A stretch of DNA of 10,885 nucleotides, taken from positions 1-10,885 of the forward strand of contig PMXT01000135.1 in assembly GCA_003170995.1 (NCBI GenBank), in the 5' to 3' direction. Under the pieces are notes generated by a model. That model did not search any database, was not told the origin of the DNA, and was given only the letters and a program-made list of their open reading frames with translations. Each line of letters begins with the position of its first letter. The stretch's first letter is position 1. Position numbers and translations under genes: made by a program. Of this stretch, positions 1 to 5,212 are shown piece after piece. This stretch comes from Actinomycetota bacterium (lineage in GTDB: Bacteria > Actinomycetota > Thermoleophilia > Gaiellales > Gaiellaceae).

Positions 1-737
1 TACTCACCCTCGGAGTGGTTGACCGCTTCGCGTCCTGCACACTCGCTAGCAACCGTGTCGTAAGCGCTGCTCGAATCGGTGTGCAGCGTAGTGCGCTCCA
101 TCGCGCAGTTCTCAGCGATGACGCTGCGGAGAGTCTTTCCAGTGACGTTGGCGACGATCTGCGAGCGAACCTCGCCAGTGGACTTGTCAACGAGGGACAC
201 GATCGGAGTCTTGTCGGTCTGGCCCTGTCCGCCCTTGCCGGACTTGTGTCCGTGCCGGTTCTTCGGCTCGCCGCCGATCCAAGTCTTATCCGCTACCACG
301 GTTCCGCTCAGAAGCTTCTCGGGCGCTCTCGTCTGTATCGCTTCTCGCAGCCGCTGAGTCATGAACCAGGCGGTCTTAGGAGCAACGCCGTACTTGCGCT
401 CGATCTCGCGAGCAGCGATCCCGTTCTTGTTCGCGCACATCTCGAAAACGACCATCAGCCAGGTGTGCAGCGGAACCTTCGTGCCGTGGATAACCGTTCC
501 AGTGATGACCGAGAACTGCTTACGGCAGGTCTTGCACTTCCACAGGCGGCGCTGAGTCTCCGAGCCCGTCCGCGTCTTGCGCGCCGTGCCGCTTCTCGGC
601 TTCAAGAAGTAGTGCTTCTCGACGCTGCCACAATGCGGGCAGATCGGGCCATCTGGCCAGCGAAGCGACTCCATGTAGGCGTAAGCATCGGCCTCGGACT
701 TGATCTGCGTGGCGATGCTCATTACGGTCGTTTTCAT
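1..737 (-). CDS. IS1595-family transposase, 3' part cut by window edge
   Basis: This is a DDE transposase of the IS1595 (ISXO2-like) family, which catalyses cut-out or copying of its own insertion sequence. The frame is open from ATG 737-735 to the edge, giving 245 codons where the family usually has about 300. Visible parts in order: an N-terminal zinc ribbon with C33-P-H-C36 and C68-K-T-C71; the helical region around LHTWLMVVFEMCANKNGIAA and KTAWFMTQRLR (residues about 90-131) that is very typical of the family; the first acidic residue in VVADKTWIGG (D150); the second in LHTDSSSAY (D221); and the start of the VNHSEGE segment that precedes the last catalytic residue, which lies outside the window. 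No stop or frameshift is seen, so the visible part looks intact. The start at 737 is chosen over M6 because the promoter places the transcription start almost on it. Family assignment is firm; activity is unknown. Confidence 0.92.
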   Translation of the reverse strand, partial: MKTTVMSIATQIKSEADAYAYMESLRWPDGPICPHCGSVEKHYFLKPRSGTARKTRTGSETQRRLWKCKTCRKQFSVITGTVIHGTKVPLHTWLMVVFEMCANKNGIAAREIERKYGVAPKTAWFMTQRLREAIQTRAPEKLLSGTVVADKTWIGGEPKNRHGHKSGKGGQGQTDKTPIVSLVDKSTGEVRSQIVANVTGKTLRSVIAENCAMERTTLHTDSSSAYDTVASECAGREAVNHSEGE

Positions 738-743
738 ACACAA

Positions 744-772
744 ACTATGACACACCCACATGGGTTTGTCAA
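744..772 (-). promoter_or_regulatory. Promoter of the transposase gene with palindromic spacer
   Basis: On the minus strand a perfect -35 hexamer TTGACA (772-767) is followed after 17 nt by CATAGT (749-744), four of six matches to the -10 consensus. The expected transcription start is within a few bases of ATG 737, so the transposase message would be leaderless or nearly so. The 17-nt spacer is almost filled by the palindrome described separately, so a protein bound there would block the promoter. The hexamers are seen directly; the regulation is inferred. Confidence 0.6.
749..770. repeat. Imperfect palindrome, copy 1 of an inverted repeat pair
   Basis: The two arms GACACACCCA and TGGGTTTGTC pair at nine of ten positions around a 2-nt centre. 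An inverted copy with 19 of 22 identical bases lies at 1558-1579; beyond 749 both copies also share AACTA, with a one-base offset. This copy sits between the divergent transposase and membrane-protein genes. It could be an operator or part of an insertion-sequence end; the sequence alone does not decide. Confidence 0.6.
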
Positions 773-789
773 GTCCGAAAGGAGTGACG

Positions 790-1407
790 ATGCCCGGCCG
801 TGAACTCACGCGACCACCACGAAATACCCTCAAGGCGGAACCTCGCTGGGACGTTCCAAGTCCCTATGGTTACGCGGCAGCTATCGACAGTATGGGCTCC
901 ATCTCAGCCCCACTTCTCGCGGGGTTTAGTTTCACGCTAGCGGTCCTCGTCCTCTCAAGTGGCGCATCCCCGGCTAGGTGGCCCAACGCCTCGATATTCC
1001 TACTGATCGCAGGCGCGTTTGCATTAATCTCGTCAGTCCAGTTCTCATTTCGCGCACGTCTCTACGTGGTGACTCCTTCTGAGATCGAGGAGTGGTGGCC
1101 CGATCCATCCGAAACTGCGACGCGCGATCATCTCCGCCGAGTCCAACGTGACCATCGGCGGTCGTTTAGACGCTGGAGTACACCAGCCAGATACTCCTAT
1201 GATCTCGGACTGCTCTGTTTTCTGTTAGGAGTTACATCACTGTTAGCCCCGAGGGCGGGGCATGTCAGCGACGGGCGCCTTGCGGTGGTTGCTCTCGCTC
1301 TAGCCGCGTTTGTCGGCGAGCTTCTTTGGATCGCGCTTAGCAACATCCCACGAAAGCTCTCCGGCTTGCCGGAGGTTGGCCCGGAATGGAAGCCGAAAAA
1401 ACGCTAG
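790..1407 (+). CDS. Four-helix membrane protein of unknown function
   Basis: This codes for a 205-residue protein that I cannot assign to a named family. ATG 790 is preferred over the in-frame ATG 760 because AAAGGAG (778-784) sits 5 nt before it and because 760 falls inside the palindrome. Four hydrophobic segments are visible: SISAPLLAGFSFTLAVLVLS, then ASIFLLIAGAFALISSVQF, both in the N-terminal half, and SYDLGLLCFLLGVTSLLA and LAVVALALAAFVGELLWIAL in the C-terminal half. Between the pairs is a charged, probably cytoplasmic loop (EIEEWWPDPSE, then several HRR/RR clusters). The C-terminus is basic (EWKPKKR). No signal peptide, catalytic motif or cofactor site is visible. TTA leucine codons and weaker third-position GC than in the right-hand genes suggest acquisition. 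It diverges from the transposase and converges on a small zinc-ribbon gene with overlapping stop codons. The reading frame is convincing; the function is open. Confidence 0.75.
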   Translation: MPGRELTRPPRNTLKAEPRWDVPSPYGYAAAIDSMGSISAPLLAGFSFTLAVLVLSSGASPARWPNASIFLLIAGAFALISSVQFSFRARLYVVTPSEIEEWWPDPSETATRDHLRRVQRDHRRSFRRWSTPARYSYDLGLLCFLLGVTSLLAPRAGHVSDGRLAVVALALAAFVGELLWIALSNIPRKLSGLPEVGPEWKPKKR

Positions 1408-1535
1408 CGCTCGGGACACTTCGGATGATGATTCGGCAACTCAAATCCGCAAGACGAGCAACGCGGCTTCTCGTGTCCTGGATCACCGCGTGTCTCGGTC
1501 GGCCTAACCAGTTTGTCCTTCTTCTTGTCCGTCAT
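1404..1535 (-). CDS. 43-residue zinc-ribbon-like microprotein
   Basis: A short minus-strand frame from ATG 1535 to TAG 1404 encodes 43 residues. The N-terminus is lysine-rich (MTDKKKDKLVRP). The C-terminal half carries C26-S-S-C29-G-F, then N-H-H-P-K-C40-P, a spacing that fits one zinc-binding knuckle with C26, C29, C40 and one of the two histidines as ligands. No transmembrane segment is present. The stop codon overlaps that of the convergent membrane-protein gene: both TAG codons share the palindrome CTAG. No Shine-Dalgarno is seen, but CATAAT lies 10 nt upstream of the start, which would suit a near-leaderless message. A chance ORF of this length is possible; the ordered Cys/His pattern is the main argument for it being real. 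It could bind nucleic acid or act as a small regulator, but nothing in the sequence shows which. Confidence 0.5.
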   Translation of the reverse strand: MTDKKKDKLVRPTETRGDPGHEKPRCSSCGFELPNHHPKCPER

Positions 1536-1544
1536 CGCAAGCCG

Positions 1545-1550
1545 ATTATG
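1545..1550 (-). promoter_or_regulatory. Possible -10 box of the zinc-ribbon microprotein gene
   Basis: CATAAT on the minus strand matches five of six consensus positions and ends 9 nt before ATG 1535. No convincing -35 hexamer is present at the right distance; instead copy 2 of the palindrome (1558-1579) occupies that position. This would fit a promoter that depends on a protein bound at the palindrome, which is inference. Confidence 0.35.
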
Positions 1551-1557
1551 TCAGGCG

Positions 1558-1579
1558 CACAAACCTATATGGGTGTGTC
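1558..1579. repeat. Imperfect palindrome, copy 2 of an inverted repeat pair
   Basis: This is the inverted copy of 749-770 (19 of 22 bases identical after reverse complementing). The arms CACAAACCTA and TGGGTGTGTC are less perfectly self-complementary than in copy 1. It lies upstream of the zinc-ribbon microprotein gene. The 1-nt offset in the flanking AACTA match suggests shared ancestry of a slightly larger segment. Confidence 0.55.
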
Positions 1580-1811
1580 TAGTTACACATCGCCCTCGTT
1601 TCAATTGACGACCCGCCGACACGGGAGCTGATTCCGCCAGGCCCGCACAACCGATGCGGCCGATTCTCGGCGCCAGTGACCCCCCGATCCGCTTCCCGCA
1701 CCACCGGTGCGCCTGCACGTACCGTGCGGCCCCTGGCATCCACGCCTCGACCACCTCGGTCGCACGTTCCTAACGGAATCGGCTCCGGGTGTGATCGGTG
1801 GATGCGAGACA
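1580..1811. other. No gene seen
   Basis: Several frames are open here on both strands, but their translations are rich in R, P, S and A without domain-like order, and none has a Shine-Dalgarno site or a promoter at its start. I see no repeat or mobile-element end beyond the palindrome at its left border. Confidence 0.5.
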
Positions 1812-1930
1812 AGGACGCAGGGAGTGCCCGTATCGACAGAGATACGGGTGCGACTGAGGCGGGCGCAGCGCGCCGCCGAGCGCGGCCAGGCGGTTGAGTG
1901 CTTCATTTGAAACGCGCTCTAAGGCTTTTT
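1812..1930 (+). ncRNA. Candidate structured RNA ending in an intrinsic terminator
   Basis: Positions 1812-1853 fold into an outer stem CGCA/TGCG (1816-1819 with 1849-1852), a 7-nt one-sided bulge (1820-1826), an 8-bp stem CCCGTATC/GATACGGG (1827-1834 with 1841-1848) and the hexaloop GACAGA. A second GC-rich hairpin follows at 1858-1877, and a terminator-like hairpin with a T run ends the region at 1930. A second copy of the first hairpin at 5024-5066 keeps the same shape with a compensatory pair change, which argues for function as RNA. No coding frame explains the conservation and no gene starts until 2508, so a free-standing small RNA is the simplest reading. No promoter was recognised. It does not match a riboswitch class I know. 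Confidence 0.45.
1896..1930 (+). terminator. Probable intrinsic terminator
   Basis: GAGTGC (1896-1901) pairs with GCGCTC (1914-1919) through six pairs including one G-U, with TTC/GAA pairing again inside the loop. TTTTT follows at 1926-1930. The T run starts 6 nt after the stem, which is late for a strong terminator. It would end a plus-strand transcript carrying the structured element at 1812. Confidence 0.4.
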
Positions 1931-2492
1931 GTGGCATGTCCGCGTCGTACGAGCCCCAGCAGCTTCGCTACGAGAGTCTCGTCTGCTCCTCGAGAGCGTT
2001 CTCGGCTGACCGAGGCCGCTCTGCGGAGTCCGGAATGAGTTGGGGACGGCGTCGGTGAGCCGCGCCCGCCATGTCGGTCGCGGCGGTCAAGCGGCGTAGG
2101 GCGCGATATGTGACGAGACTGGACTGTGCAAGTGTTCGGGGAGGTCTCTGGACGCTCCGTACAACGCCAACTATGCGGACCTCTGGCTCTGGTTACGACG
2201 TCAGGCGCGTTAACCTTGATTCGTGGGCATTCCGCGGCATACGCGGCTGCGTCGCTGGCTTCGATGCCGGCTCTGACCTAACCGTTGGCCGGACCTAGAC
2301 ATCCAATGGCATGTCCGACTACGCGGCTGGCTTCTCCACCTGCTTCGGCGCAGCCGTTGGCGCGGGTTCGATCTCAGGCGAGTCGAGCGCTGTTTGACTC
2401 GCTGGCGCGAGCAAGGCGTGACTTTCACTTCAAGCGAAGAGGTCGTCGCTGACCTAACTGCGACGACGGCGCTCTCGATGTCTCCACAAGCC
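1931..2492. other. Long non-coding stretch, no gene supported
   Basis: The stretch is about 560 nt. Open frames on both strands (for example 2071-2298 on plus and 2428-2210 on minus) have low-complexity, arginine- and serine-rich translations, no ribosome binding site and no recognisable domain. Short similar segments such as ACGCGGCTG at 2239 and 2320 recur but do not build a clear repeat array. It may be the eroded remains of a gene; I cannot name one. Confidence 0.45.
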
Positions 2493-2498
2493 TAGAAT
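2493..2498 (+). promoter_or_regulatory. -10 box of the histidine kinase gene
   Basis: TAGAAT matches five of six consensus positions and ends 9 nt before ATG 2508, so transcription should start within a few bases of the start codon. No Shine-Dalgarno sequence precedes the ATG, which agrees with a leaderless message. No clear -35 hexamer is present, as is common for such actinobacterial promoters. Confidence 0.5.
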
Positions 2499-2507
2499 CG
2501 TCTCGGA

Positions 2508-3911
2508 ATGAACGAGTCCGAGCGACACCTGAGACTGCTCACCGAGACAACCGAGGCCGTCAACTCGAGCCTCGACCTGGAGGAGGTTCTGTCGCTGATC
2601 GCGCGCAAGGTCGCCGAGGCGCTCGAGGCCGATGCCTGCTTCGTCTACCTCTACGACGAACGCGGCGACCAGCTCATCCTGCGTGCGACCTACGGCGCTC
2701 AGCTCGGCGAGGAGGCGCGCAAGCCGCGCATGCGTATCGGCGAGGGCCTCACCGGCTCCTCGGCCGCCATTCGCCAGCCGGTGATGATCGCCGAGGGCGC
2801 GAACCTCGATCCGCGCTTCAAGGCCTTCAAGAACCTACCCGAGGGTGAGTACGAGTCGATACTGGCCGTCCCGATTTTGGCGCGCGAGAAGCTCGAGGGA
2901 GCGCTCAACGTTCGCACCAGGCATCGGCGTGAGTTCAGCCAAGCCGAGATCGATCTCCTGGTCGCCATTGCCGGACAGGTCGCCCAGTCGATCCAACACG
3001 CCCGACTCTACGAGCAAGCCCGCCAGCGCGTTCACGAGCTCGAAGCGCTGGCCAAGATCTCGGAGGCCGTCTCGGAGTCGCTCTACGTCGAGGAGTCGCT
3101 GGAGGCGATCGTCAAGACGACGATGCAAGCGGTCGCGGCCACCGGTGCGGCCATCGTGCTTGAGGACGGACGCATAGCCTGGCCCGAGGGCCGAAAAGGT
3201 AAGTACGCAGTCAGGATTCCGCTGCGCTGGCGTCGCCGCCAGGTAGGTGAGCTGGTTTGCGACAAAGACACGCCCTTCTCGGACGGGGAGCGGGCGCTAC
3301 TCGGCTCCATCGCTCATCACGCCGCTGTGGCTATCGAGCACGGGCGTGCGGTCATGCGCGGGGTGCTCGCTCAAGAGATTCACCACCGCGTCAAGAACAA
3401 CCTGCAGACGGTGGCCTCCTTGCTCAGACTGCATGCGCGCGCAGACAACGTCGACGTCCAACAGGTGCTCGCCGACTCGGTCAATCGCATTCTCGCCATC
3501 GCCGCAGTACACGAGGTGTTGACGGAGCGACGAGACGACGACGTCGAGCTGGCCGACCTGATCGAGCGCCTGCGAAAGACCATCGCCCAGGGGCTCGGCT
3601 CGAGCAAGAACGTGAGCACCAGGCTCGAGCAGATCTCGCTCCCCGGCGGTCAGGCAACGGCCCTCGCGCTCGTCTTCACCGAGCTGCTTCAGAACGCTTT
3701 CGAGCATGGCGGCGACAACGTCACGATCGAGCTGTCGCAAAGCGAAGGCGAGGTCCAACTCACAGTCGCCGATGATGGCCTGGGGATGTCGGGCGAGGGA
3801 AAGGGAATCGGGCTCGAGATCGTTCGAGCACTCGTCAACGACGAGCTTCACGGGAAGCTCGAGATGCGGAACGAGAACGGCCTCCGCGCAGGGATCTCCT
3901 TCCCTCTCTAG
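2508..3911 (+). CDS. Soluble GAF / HisKA_2 sensor histidine kinase (PdtaS-like)
   Basis: This 467-residue kinase should autophosphorylate in response to a cytosolic signal and pass the phosphate to a response regulator, most likely the ANTAR protein encoded just downstream. A GAF domain spans about residues 18-165 (SSLDLEEVLSLIARKVAEAL, then IGEGLTG and the SILAVPI strand). A second, shorter GAF-like region follows at about 180-280 (ALAKISEAVSESL to AIEH); it is reduced, with only about 100 residues. The phosphoacceptor motif EIHHRVKNNLQTVASLLRLH (290-309, His292/293) is diagnostic of the HisKA_2 family. The ATPase domain shows the N box TELLQNAFEHGG (Asn396), the G1 box DDGLGM (423-427 region) and the G2 box GKGIGLEIV (431-439). 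There is no transmembrane segment or signal peptide, so it is cytoplasmic. In mycobacterial PdtaS the second sensor domain is a PAS domain, so this is a relative in architecture and not a proven orthologue. The ligand is unknown. Confidence 0.9.
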   Translation: MNESERHLRLLTETTEAVNSSLDLEEVLSLIARKVAEALEADACFVYLYDERGDQLILRATYGAQLGEEARKPRMRIGEGLTGSSAAIRQPVMIAEGANLDPRFKAFKNLPEGEYESILAVPILAREKLEGALNVRTRHRREFSQAEIDLLVAIAGQVAQSIQHARLYEQARQRVHELEALAKISEAVSESLYVEESLEAIVKTTMQAVAATGAAIVLEDGRIAWPEGRKGKYAVRIPLRWRRRQVGELVCDKDTPFSDGERALLGSIAHHAAVAIEHGRAVMRGVLAQEIHHRVKNNLQTVASLLRLHARADNVDVQQVLADSVNRILAIAAVHEVLTERRDDDVELADLIERLRKTIAQGLGSSKNVSTRLEQISLPGGQATALALVFTELLQNAFEHGGDNVTIELSQSEGEVQLTVADDGLGMSGEGKGIGLEIVRALVNDELHGKLEMRNENGLRAGISFPL

Positions 3912-3929
3912 TGGTCTCCGCCGTAAGCA

Positions 3930-3945
3930 CGGTCTTGTTCGACCG
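3930..3945 (+). other. Small hairpin in the kinase-regulator gap
   Basis: CGGTC (3930-3934) pairs perfectly with GACCG (3941-3945) around a 6-nt loop TTGTTC. The hexaloop length fits an ANTAR target, but the loop lacks A1 and G4. It lies 22 nt upstream of the hairpin that does have these bases, so the two might form a dual-hairpin unit; this is tentative. Confidence 0.3.
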
Positions 3946-3957
3946 AGTGAGAACCGA

Positions 3958-3996
3958 GTAGGCATGGCGGGATAGACCCTGAGGACAACGGCATGC
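3958..3996 (+). promoter_or_regulatory. Candidate ANTAR-target hairpin in the leader of the ANTAR gene
   Basis: CGGG (3968-3971) and CCTG (3978-3981) pair, with one G-U, around the hexaloop ATAGAC, which has A at loop position 1 and G at position 4 as in known ANTAR targets. An outer 5-bp stem GCATG/CATGC (3962-3966 with 3992-3996) can enclose it. The 25 nt at 3958-3982 recur at 5215-5239 upstream of transketolase with three differences, one in the loop and two in the 5' flank, none within the 4-bp stem. It lies 77 nt before the ANTAR start codon, consistent with feedback. The repeat is seen directly; protein binding is inferred. It may instead be a DNA operator. Confidence 0.4.
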
Positions 3997-4058
3997 GAAG
4001 GTTTGCAGCCGGACGAGCTGAGCGTGTTTGCGGTGACGACCACTATTGTTCACAGCTC

Positions 4059-4628
4059 ATGCGCCTACTCATCGCCGAGGACGAGACGATCATCCGGCTC
4101 GATTTGCGCGAGCTTCTGGAGCGAGCCGGTTTCGAGATCTGCGCCGAGGCTCGCGACGGGCTCGAGGCGGTCGAGCTGGCGCGCAAGGAGCTCCCCGATC
4201 TGGCCATCCTCGACGTCAAGATGCCCCGACTCGACGGAATCGAGGCTGCCAGGCGCATTCTCGAAGAGCGGCCGATTCCGATCGTCATGCTCACCGCCTA
4301 CGGCCAGCAGGAACTGATCGCGAAAGCAGTCGAAATCGGTGTTTACGGCTACCTCGTCAAGCCCTTCCGCGAGACGGATCTACTGCCGGCGATCGAGACG
4401 GCGCGAGCTCGTCACGCCGAGTTGGTGGCCCTGCGCGAGGAGGCGGAATCGCTGGCGGAAGCTCTTGCGGCACGAAAACTCGTCGAGCGGGCCAAGGGTC
4501 TACTGATGGAGAAGGAGAAGTTGAGCGAGCAGGACGCCTACGCGCGGCTACGCAAGGCAAGTCAGCTCTCCGGCAAGCCGATCAGGGTTGTGGCCGAGGC
4601 GCTGATAGCAACCTTCGAAGGGAGTTAA
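4059..4628 (+). CDS. Receiver-ANTAR response regulator (PdtaR-like)
   Basis: This 189-residue regulator has a receiver domain that is phosphorylated by a kinase and an ANTAR domain that binds RNA hairpins and usually prevents transcription termination. Receiver landmarks are the acidic pair E7-D8 in LLIAEDE, the phosphoacceptor D52 in LAILDVKMPRLDG, T79 in VMLTAYG and K101 in YLVKPF. A coiled linker (HAELVALREEAESLAEAL, about 118-135) leads to the ANTAR domain at about 136-185, with the typical ARKLVERAKGLLMEKEKLSE and the helix ending in VVAEALI. ATG 4059 is chosen over the in-frame ATG 3993 because the receiver strand begins directly at MRLLIAEDE and the extra 22 residues match nothing. No Shine-Dalgarno precedes it. 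It is the natural partner of the HisKA_2 kinase upstream. All key residues are present. Confidence 0.92.
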   Translation: MRLLIAEDETIIRLDLRELLERAGFEICAEARDGLEAVELARKELPDLAILDVKMPRLDGIEAARRILEERPIPIVMLTAYGQQELIAKAVEIGVYGYLVKPFRETDLLPAIETARARHAELVALREEAESLAEALAARKLVERAKGLLMEKEKLSEQDAYARLRKASQLSGKPIRVVAEALIATFEGS

Positions 4629-4630
4629 GC

Positions 4631-4918
4631 GTGCAGCACCAGTTGCGGATCTACCAGGTGAAGAAGGGGCGCATGGAAGACTGGATCGGTATCTGGCGGT
4701 CGGAAGTCCTTCCGATCAGGCGCCGCTTCGGTTTCTCGGTGATCGGGCCCTGGATCGTTCGCGACGAGAACCGCTTCGTCTGGATCGTCGGGCACGACAA
4801 CTTCTCGGGGGCCAACGCCGCCTTTTACACCTCACCCGAGCGCTCGGCTTTCGAGCCGCAGATCCCGGAATACCTCGAAAAGGTCGAGGTCTGGATGCTC
4901 GACCCGATCGGCACCTAG
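4631..4918 (+). CDS. NIPSNAP-like small alpha/beta-barrel protein
   Basis: This 95-residue protein resembles the NIPSNAP family, single-domain dimeric alpha/beta-barrel (ferredoxin-like) proteins. Typical features are the first strand and helix LRIYQVKKGRMEDWIGIWRS, the helix-to-strand RRRFGFSVIGPWIV, and the strand FVWIVGHDN followed by a helix before a YTSPER segment and the final strand VEVWMLDPI. It starts at GTG 4631, preceded by AAGGGAG (4618-4624), 2 nt after the stop of the ANTAR gene, so it is co-transcribed and probably translationally coupled. Most relatives have no defined reaction; members of this fold include monooxygenases and small-molecule binders. No catalytic residue can be assigned. 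Its place next to a signalling pair may mean it binds a small ligand, but that is speculation. Confidence 0.75.
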   Translation: MQHQLRIYQVKKGRMEDWIGIWRSEVLPIRRRFGFSVIGPWIVRDENRFVWIVGHDNFSGANAAFYTSPERSAFEPQIPEYLEKVEVWMLDPIGT

Positions 4919-4938
4919 TCGGTGCCCCTTCAGGCGAC

Positions 4939-4971
4939 GCTTGCGAGCTTGTCGACAACCCGCAAGCTCGC
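4939..4971 (+). terminator. Probable factor-independent or hairpin terminator after the NIPSNAP gene
   Basis: GCGAGCTTG (4943-4951) pairs perfectly with CAAGCTCGC (4963-4971) around an 11-nt loop, 24 nt after the stop codon of the NIPSNAP-like gene. No T run follows, as is frequent in high-GC actinobacteria. A competing 7-bp pairing GCTTGCG/CGCAAGC (4939-4945 with 4961-4967) shares bases with the first, so two folds are possible. Confidence 0.5.
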
Positions 4972-5023
4972 GGGAGGCCCGGACGGATTAGCCCCGTCTC
5001 ACAGGTGTTTGGTCGCTACGGCT

Positions 5024-5084
5024 AGGACGCAGGGAGTATTCGTATCGGTCAGAGATACGGATGCGAGCGAGGACGACGTCCTCG
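5024..5084 (+). ncRNA. Second copy of the structured RNA element
   Basis: The first 14 nt (5024-5037) are identical to 1812-1825. The fold is the same: CGCA/TGCG outer stem (5028-5031 with 5062-5065), 7-nt bulge (5032-5038), 8-bp stem (5039-5046 with 5054-5061) and a 7-nt loop. Compared with copy 1, a C-G pair has become T-A and a neighbouring C-G has become T-G, so pairing is kept. A perfect 7-bp hairpin CGAGGAC/GTCCTCG (5068-5074 with 5078-5084) follows, in the same place where copy 1 has a hairpin of different sequence. It lies in the long leader region of tkt, 252 nt before the start codon. It could be a cis-regulatory leader or a separate small RNA. Confidence 0.45.
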
Positions 5085-5138
5085 TGCCGCGAGATCGTGC
5101 TCAGTCGTCGTTTCTCTGTTTCTGGCCGAACTCCAAAA

Positions 5139-5165
5139 GCAGGGAGTGCCCTTATTTGGTAGTGC
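5139..5165 (+). other. Partial third copy of the structured element
   Basis: Thirteen bases (5139-5151) are identical to 1817-1829 of copy 1. A GCA/TGC outer pairing and a 3-bp inner stem (GCC with GGT around seven bases) can be drawn, but the long inner stem is lost. It looks like a decayed copy or only the conserved bulge segment. No gene is encoded in the surrounding 4922-5335. Confidence 0.35.
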
Positions 5166-5212
5166 GTCGAGCGGTCCGAGCGCGCTGGCGCCGCTGGGCG
5201 GCCGCTTCGGTT

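Noticed and set aside
520..741. 73-codon minus-strand frame starting at 741
   Set aside because: It is the neighbouring frame of the transposase; the real frame starts at 737 and carries the zinc-ribbon and DDE residues.
15..803. 262-codon plus-strand frame across the transposase
   Set aside because: It is antisense to the clearly recognisable IS1595 transposase and has no domain-like order or ribosome binding site.
1601..1906. 101-codon minus-strand frame
   Set aside because: Low-complexity arginine/serine/glycine-rich translation, no start signals, and it runs through the structured RNA element.
3297..4043. 248-codon minus-strand frame
   Set aside because: It is the antisense shadow of the kinase gene, a common effect of high-GC codon bias.
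4046..4630. Long N-terminal extension of the NIPSNAP-like frame, overlapping the regulator
   Set aside because: This part is the +1 shadow of the receiver-ANTAR gene, rich in arginine and glycine; the real gene starts at GTG 4631 with its own Shine-Dalgarno.
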